Source: Pseudomonadota bacterium
GTDB lineage: Bacteria; Pseudomonadota; Alphaproteobacteria; Rhizobiales; Devosiaceae
Direction of reading: 5' to 3'
Length of the DNA: 8,084 nt
Assembly (NCBI GenBank): GCA_023427545.1
Contig: JAEZBF010000032.1
Span: 1 to 8,084 of the forward strand
Under the pieces are notes generated by a model. The model saw only the letters and a program-made list of their open reading frames with translations, ran no database searches and was not told the origin of the DNA. Below are positions 6,582-8,084 of the stretch, piece by piece. Position 1 is the first letter of the stretch. Every line of letters begins with the position of its first letter. A program made the position numbers and the translations under genes.

Positions 6582-7967
6582 CTATTCGGCGGCCATTCGC
6601 TGCCCGCCGGCGGCGATGCGGCCGATCAGCTCGGCGAGCTCGGTGTATTCGCTGACGACGAGACCGCCCGTTCGGTCGCCGGCGCCGAGCCGGCCGGTGA
6701 CGGCGGAGGCAAAGCCGAGCTTTTGCGCCTCGCGCAGGCGCAGCGCGGCATGGACGACCGGGCGGACGCCACCGGCGAGGGAGATTTCGCCGAAGTAGAC
6801 GGCATCGGGCGGCAGCGGCGCGTTGGTGAGCGAGGAGATCAGCGCGGCGGCGACGGCAAGGTCGGCGGCCGGCTCGTTAACGCGGAGGCCGCGGGCGACG
6901 TTGAGGTAGATGTCGTTGGCGCCGATGCGTACGCCGCAGCGGGTTTCGAGGACCGCGAGGACCATCGAGAGGCGCGAGGAATCCCAGCCGACGACCGCGC
7001 GGCGCGGGGTGCCAAGGGGGGAGGGCGAGACCAGCGCCTGGATTTCGACGAGCAGGGGGCGGGTGCCCTCCATGCCGGCGAAGACGGCGGAGCCCGCGGA
7101 GTCCTGGTCGCGCTGGTCGAGGAACAGCGCTGAGGGGTTGGCGACTTCGCGCAGTCCCAGTGTCGACATCTCGAAGACGCCGATCTCGTCGGTCGCGCCG
7201 TAGCGGTTCTTGACGCCGCGCAGGATGCGGAAGGTGTGGCTGGCATCGCCCTCGAAGTAGAGCACGGCATCGACCATGTGCTCGACGACGCGCGGGCCGG
7301 CGATCTGGCCCTCCTTGGTGACGTGGCCGACGAGGACCACCGCGGCGCCCGACCTCTTGGCGAAGCGGGTGAGCGCCTGCGCCGAGGTGCGGACCTGTGT
7401 GACGGTGCCGGGCGCGCTCTCGACCCGGTCGGTCCAGAGGGTCTGGATGGAATCGATAATGACGAGGTGCGGGGCAGCGCCCTGCTGGAGGGTCGCGAGG
7501 ATGTTCTCGGCATTGGTCTCGCTGGCGAGCGCGACCGGACAGTCGCCGAGACCGAGGCGCTGGGCGCGCAGGCGGATCTGGCCGACCGCTTCCTCGCCCG
7601 AGACATAGACGATGCGCTTGCCCGATTTCGCCATTGCTGCGGCGGCCTGCAGCAGCAGGGTGGACTTGCCGATGCCCGGATCGCCACCGACGAGGACGGC
7701 CGAGCCCATGACGAAGCCGCCGCCCAGCACGCGGTCGAGCTCGGCAATGCCGATCGGGATTCGCGCTGCGCTCTCGGTTTCGCCCGAGAGCGGCACGAGC
7801 TCGGCGGCGCGGCCGGAGGTGATCGGCTTTGGACCGGCACCGACCCCGGAGTCCGCCGCCTCTTCGGTGATCGAATTCCACTCGCCGCACGAATCGCAGC
7901 GCCCCGCCCAGCGGCTGTGAACCGCGCCGCAGGCCTCGCAGACGAAGCTGATCTTGGATTTGCCCAT
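6582..7967 (-). CDS. radA: DNA repair protein RadA
   Basis: RadA is a RecA-like ATPase that promotes branch migration and processing of recombination intermediates; it acts on DNA in the cytoplasm. From the ATG at 7967 the product has 461 residues, the usual family length. The N-terminal zinc finger uses Cys10, Cys13, Cys24 and Cys27. The ATPase core has Walker A GGDPGIGKST at 94-103 and a Walker B stretch LVIIDSIQT at 168-176. The RadA-specific KNRFG motif appears as KNRYG at 253-257. The C-terminal Lon-like domain (about 335-455) includes DIYLNVARGLRVNEPAADLA at 352-371 and lacks protease function in this family. The frame extends upstream to TTG codons near 7988, but the family N-terminus is MxKSK, which begins at 7967. 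A promoter whose predicted start falls at or near this ATG, together with the lack of a Shine-Dalgarno, suggests a leaderless mRNA. It is the first gene of the minus-strand block. Confidence 0.97.
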   Translation of the reverse strand: MGKSKISFVCEACGAVHSRWAGRCDSCGEWNSITEEAADSGVGAGPKPITSGRAAELVPLSGETESAARIPIGIAELDRVLGGGFVMGSAVLVGGDPGIGKSTLLLQAAAAMAKSGKRIVYVSGEEAVGQIRLRAQRLGLGDCPVALASETNAENILATLQQGAAPHLVIIDSIQTLWTDRVESAPGTVTQVRTSAQALTRFAKRSGAAVVLVGHVTKEGQIAGPRVVEHMVDAVLYFEGDASHTFRILRGVKNRYGATDEIGVFEMSTLGLREVANPSALFLDQRDQDSAGSAVFAGMEGTRPLLVEIQALVSPSPLGTPRRAVVGWDSSRLSMVLAVLETRCGVRIGANDIYLNVARGLRVNEPAADLAVAAALISSLTNAPLPPDAVYFGEISLAGGVRPVVHAALRLREAQKLGFASAVTGRLGAGDRTGGLVVSEYTELAELIGRIAAGGQRMAAE

Positions 7968-7972
7968 GCGCG

Positions 7973-8001
7973 AACATAACAGCAACAATAATCGCTGTCA
8001 C
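7973..8001 (-). promoter_or_regulatory. Candidate radA promoter, nearly leaderless
   Basis: On the minus strand GTGACA (8001-7996) matches the -35 consensus TTGACA at 5 of 6 positions. After a 17-bp spacer, TATGTT (7978-7973) matches the -10 consensus at 4 of 6. Only five bases (CGCGC) separate the -10 box from the radA ATG at 7967, so transcription would begin at or within a base or two of the start codon. The AT-rich spacer (ATTATTGTT) stands out in GC-rich surroundings. No Shine-Dalgarno precedes the ATG, which agrees with leaderless initiation. Confidence 0.5.
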
Positions 8002-8002
8002 T

Positions 8003-8032
8003 GGGGGGCCGGGCGGGGGAGGCGGTGGGGGG
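8003..8032 (+). other. G-quadruplex-type G-rich tract
   Basis: Runs of 6, 3, 5 and 6 guanines (8003-8008, 8011-8013, 8015-8019, 8027-8032) are separated by 2, 1 and 7 bases, which meets the common G3+N1-7 quadruplex pattern. The tract ends one base from the candidate radA -35 box. It is on the strand opposite to the radA message, so a folded form would act in DNA, not in radA RNA. Whether it folds is unknown; a GC-rich intergenic tract can fit the pattern by chance. Confidence 0.5.
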
Positions 8033-8042
8033 TGACTGCACG

Positions 8043-8084
8043 ACCCCTCATCCGGCTGCCGCCACCTTCTCCCTCAAGGGGAGA
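8043..8084. repeat. Hyphomicrobiales-type intergenic palindromic repeat, cut by window end
   Basis: The segment has the layout CCCCTCATCCGGC, short variable middle, CACCTTCTCCC, then a hairpin whose arms are TCTCCC (8068-8073) and GGGAGA (8079-8084) with loop TCAAG. From memory, elements built as 'CCCTCATCCG...CACCTTCTCCC...GGGAGAAGG' are dispersed in many copies between genes of Rhizobium, Mesorhizobium, Brucella and Devosia relatives. The element runs off the right edge, so its length, partner arm and family name cannot be given. Confidence 0.6.

Noticed and set aside
6839..8041. Open frames of about 400 codons in other minus-strand frames over radA
   Set aside because: Ser/Ala/Arg/Pro-rich shadows. 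The RadA frame carries the zinc finger, Walker motifs and KNRYG.

Overview
The window is ordinary chromosomal housekeeping DNA from a GC-rich alphaproteobacterium. I infer the order Hyphomicrobiales (Rhizobiales), possibly a Devosia-like genus. The reasons are the wording of the proteins, the gene order radA-cvpA-purF-SDR, and an intergenic palindromic repeat at the right edge of a type common in that order. The genus is a guess. I see no tRNA, rRNA, CRISPR array, transposase, prophage or integration signature.

Left block, plus strand (1-3467): the 3' part of a TPR protein with a long Ala/Pro/Met-rich tail (YfgM-like by position), then the ribosome-assembly GTPase gene der 31 bp later, then after about 110 bp a CNNM/CorC-type membrane protein (DUF21, CBS pair, CorC_HlyC). 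Right block, minus strand (8001-3464, read right to left): a candidate promoter, radA (DNA repair ATPase), cvpA (four-helix membrane protein), purF (first committed step of purine synthesis) and a short-chain dehydrogenase. The two blocks converge at 3464-3467, where a single palindromic CTAG holds both stop codons.

The genes do not form one pathway. der supports 50S subunit maturation, radA recombination, and purF purine synthesis. The cvpA-purF pairing also occurs in Escherichia coli. The gaps inside the minus-strand block are 68, 92 and 108 bp, so co-transcription is plausible but internal promoters are possible.

Start codons needed judgement in three places. purF most likely starts at a GTG at 5760 with a good Shine-Dalgarno, not at the TTG at 5775 that overlaps it. 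radA starts at the ATG at 7967, where a candidate promoter predicts a leaderless or nearly leaderless mRNA. The CNNM gene has a TTG start at 2187 without an obvious ribosome site, and a strong internal Shine-Dalgarno before ATG 2244.

I found no evidence of a previously undescribed system. The points most worth a second look are the radA upstream region (leaderless promoter, adjacent G-quadruplex motif, truncated intergenic repeat), the shared CTAG stop, and the PurF that has a propeptide but lacks most iron-sulfur ligands.
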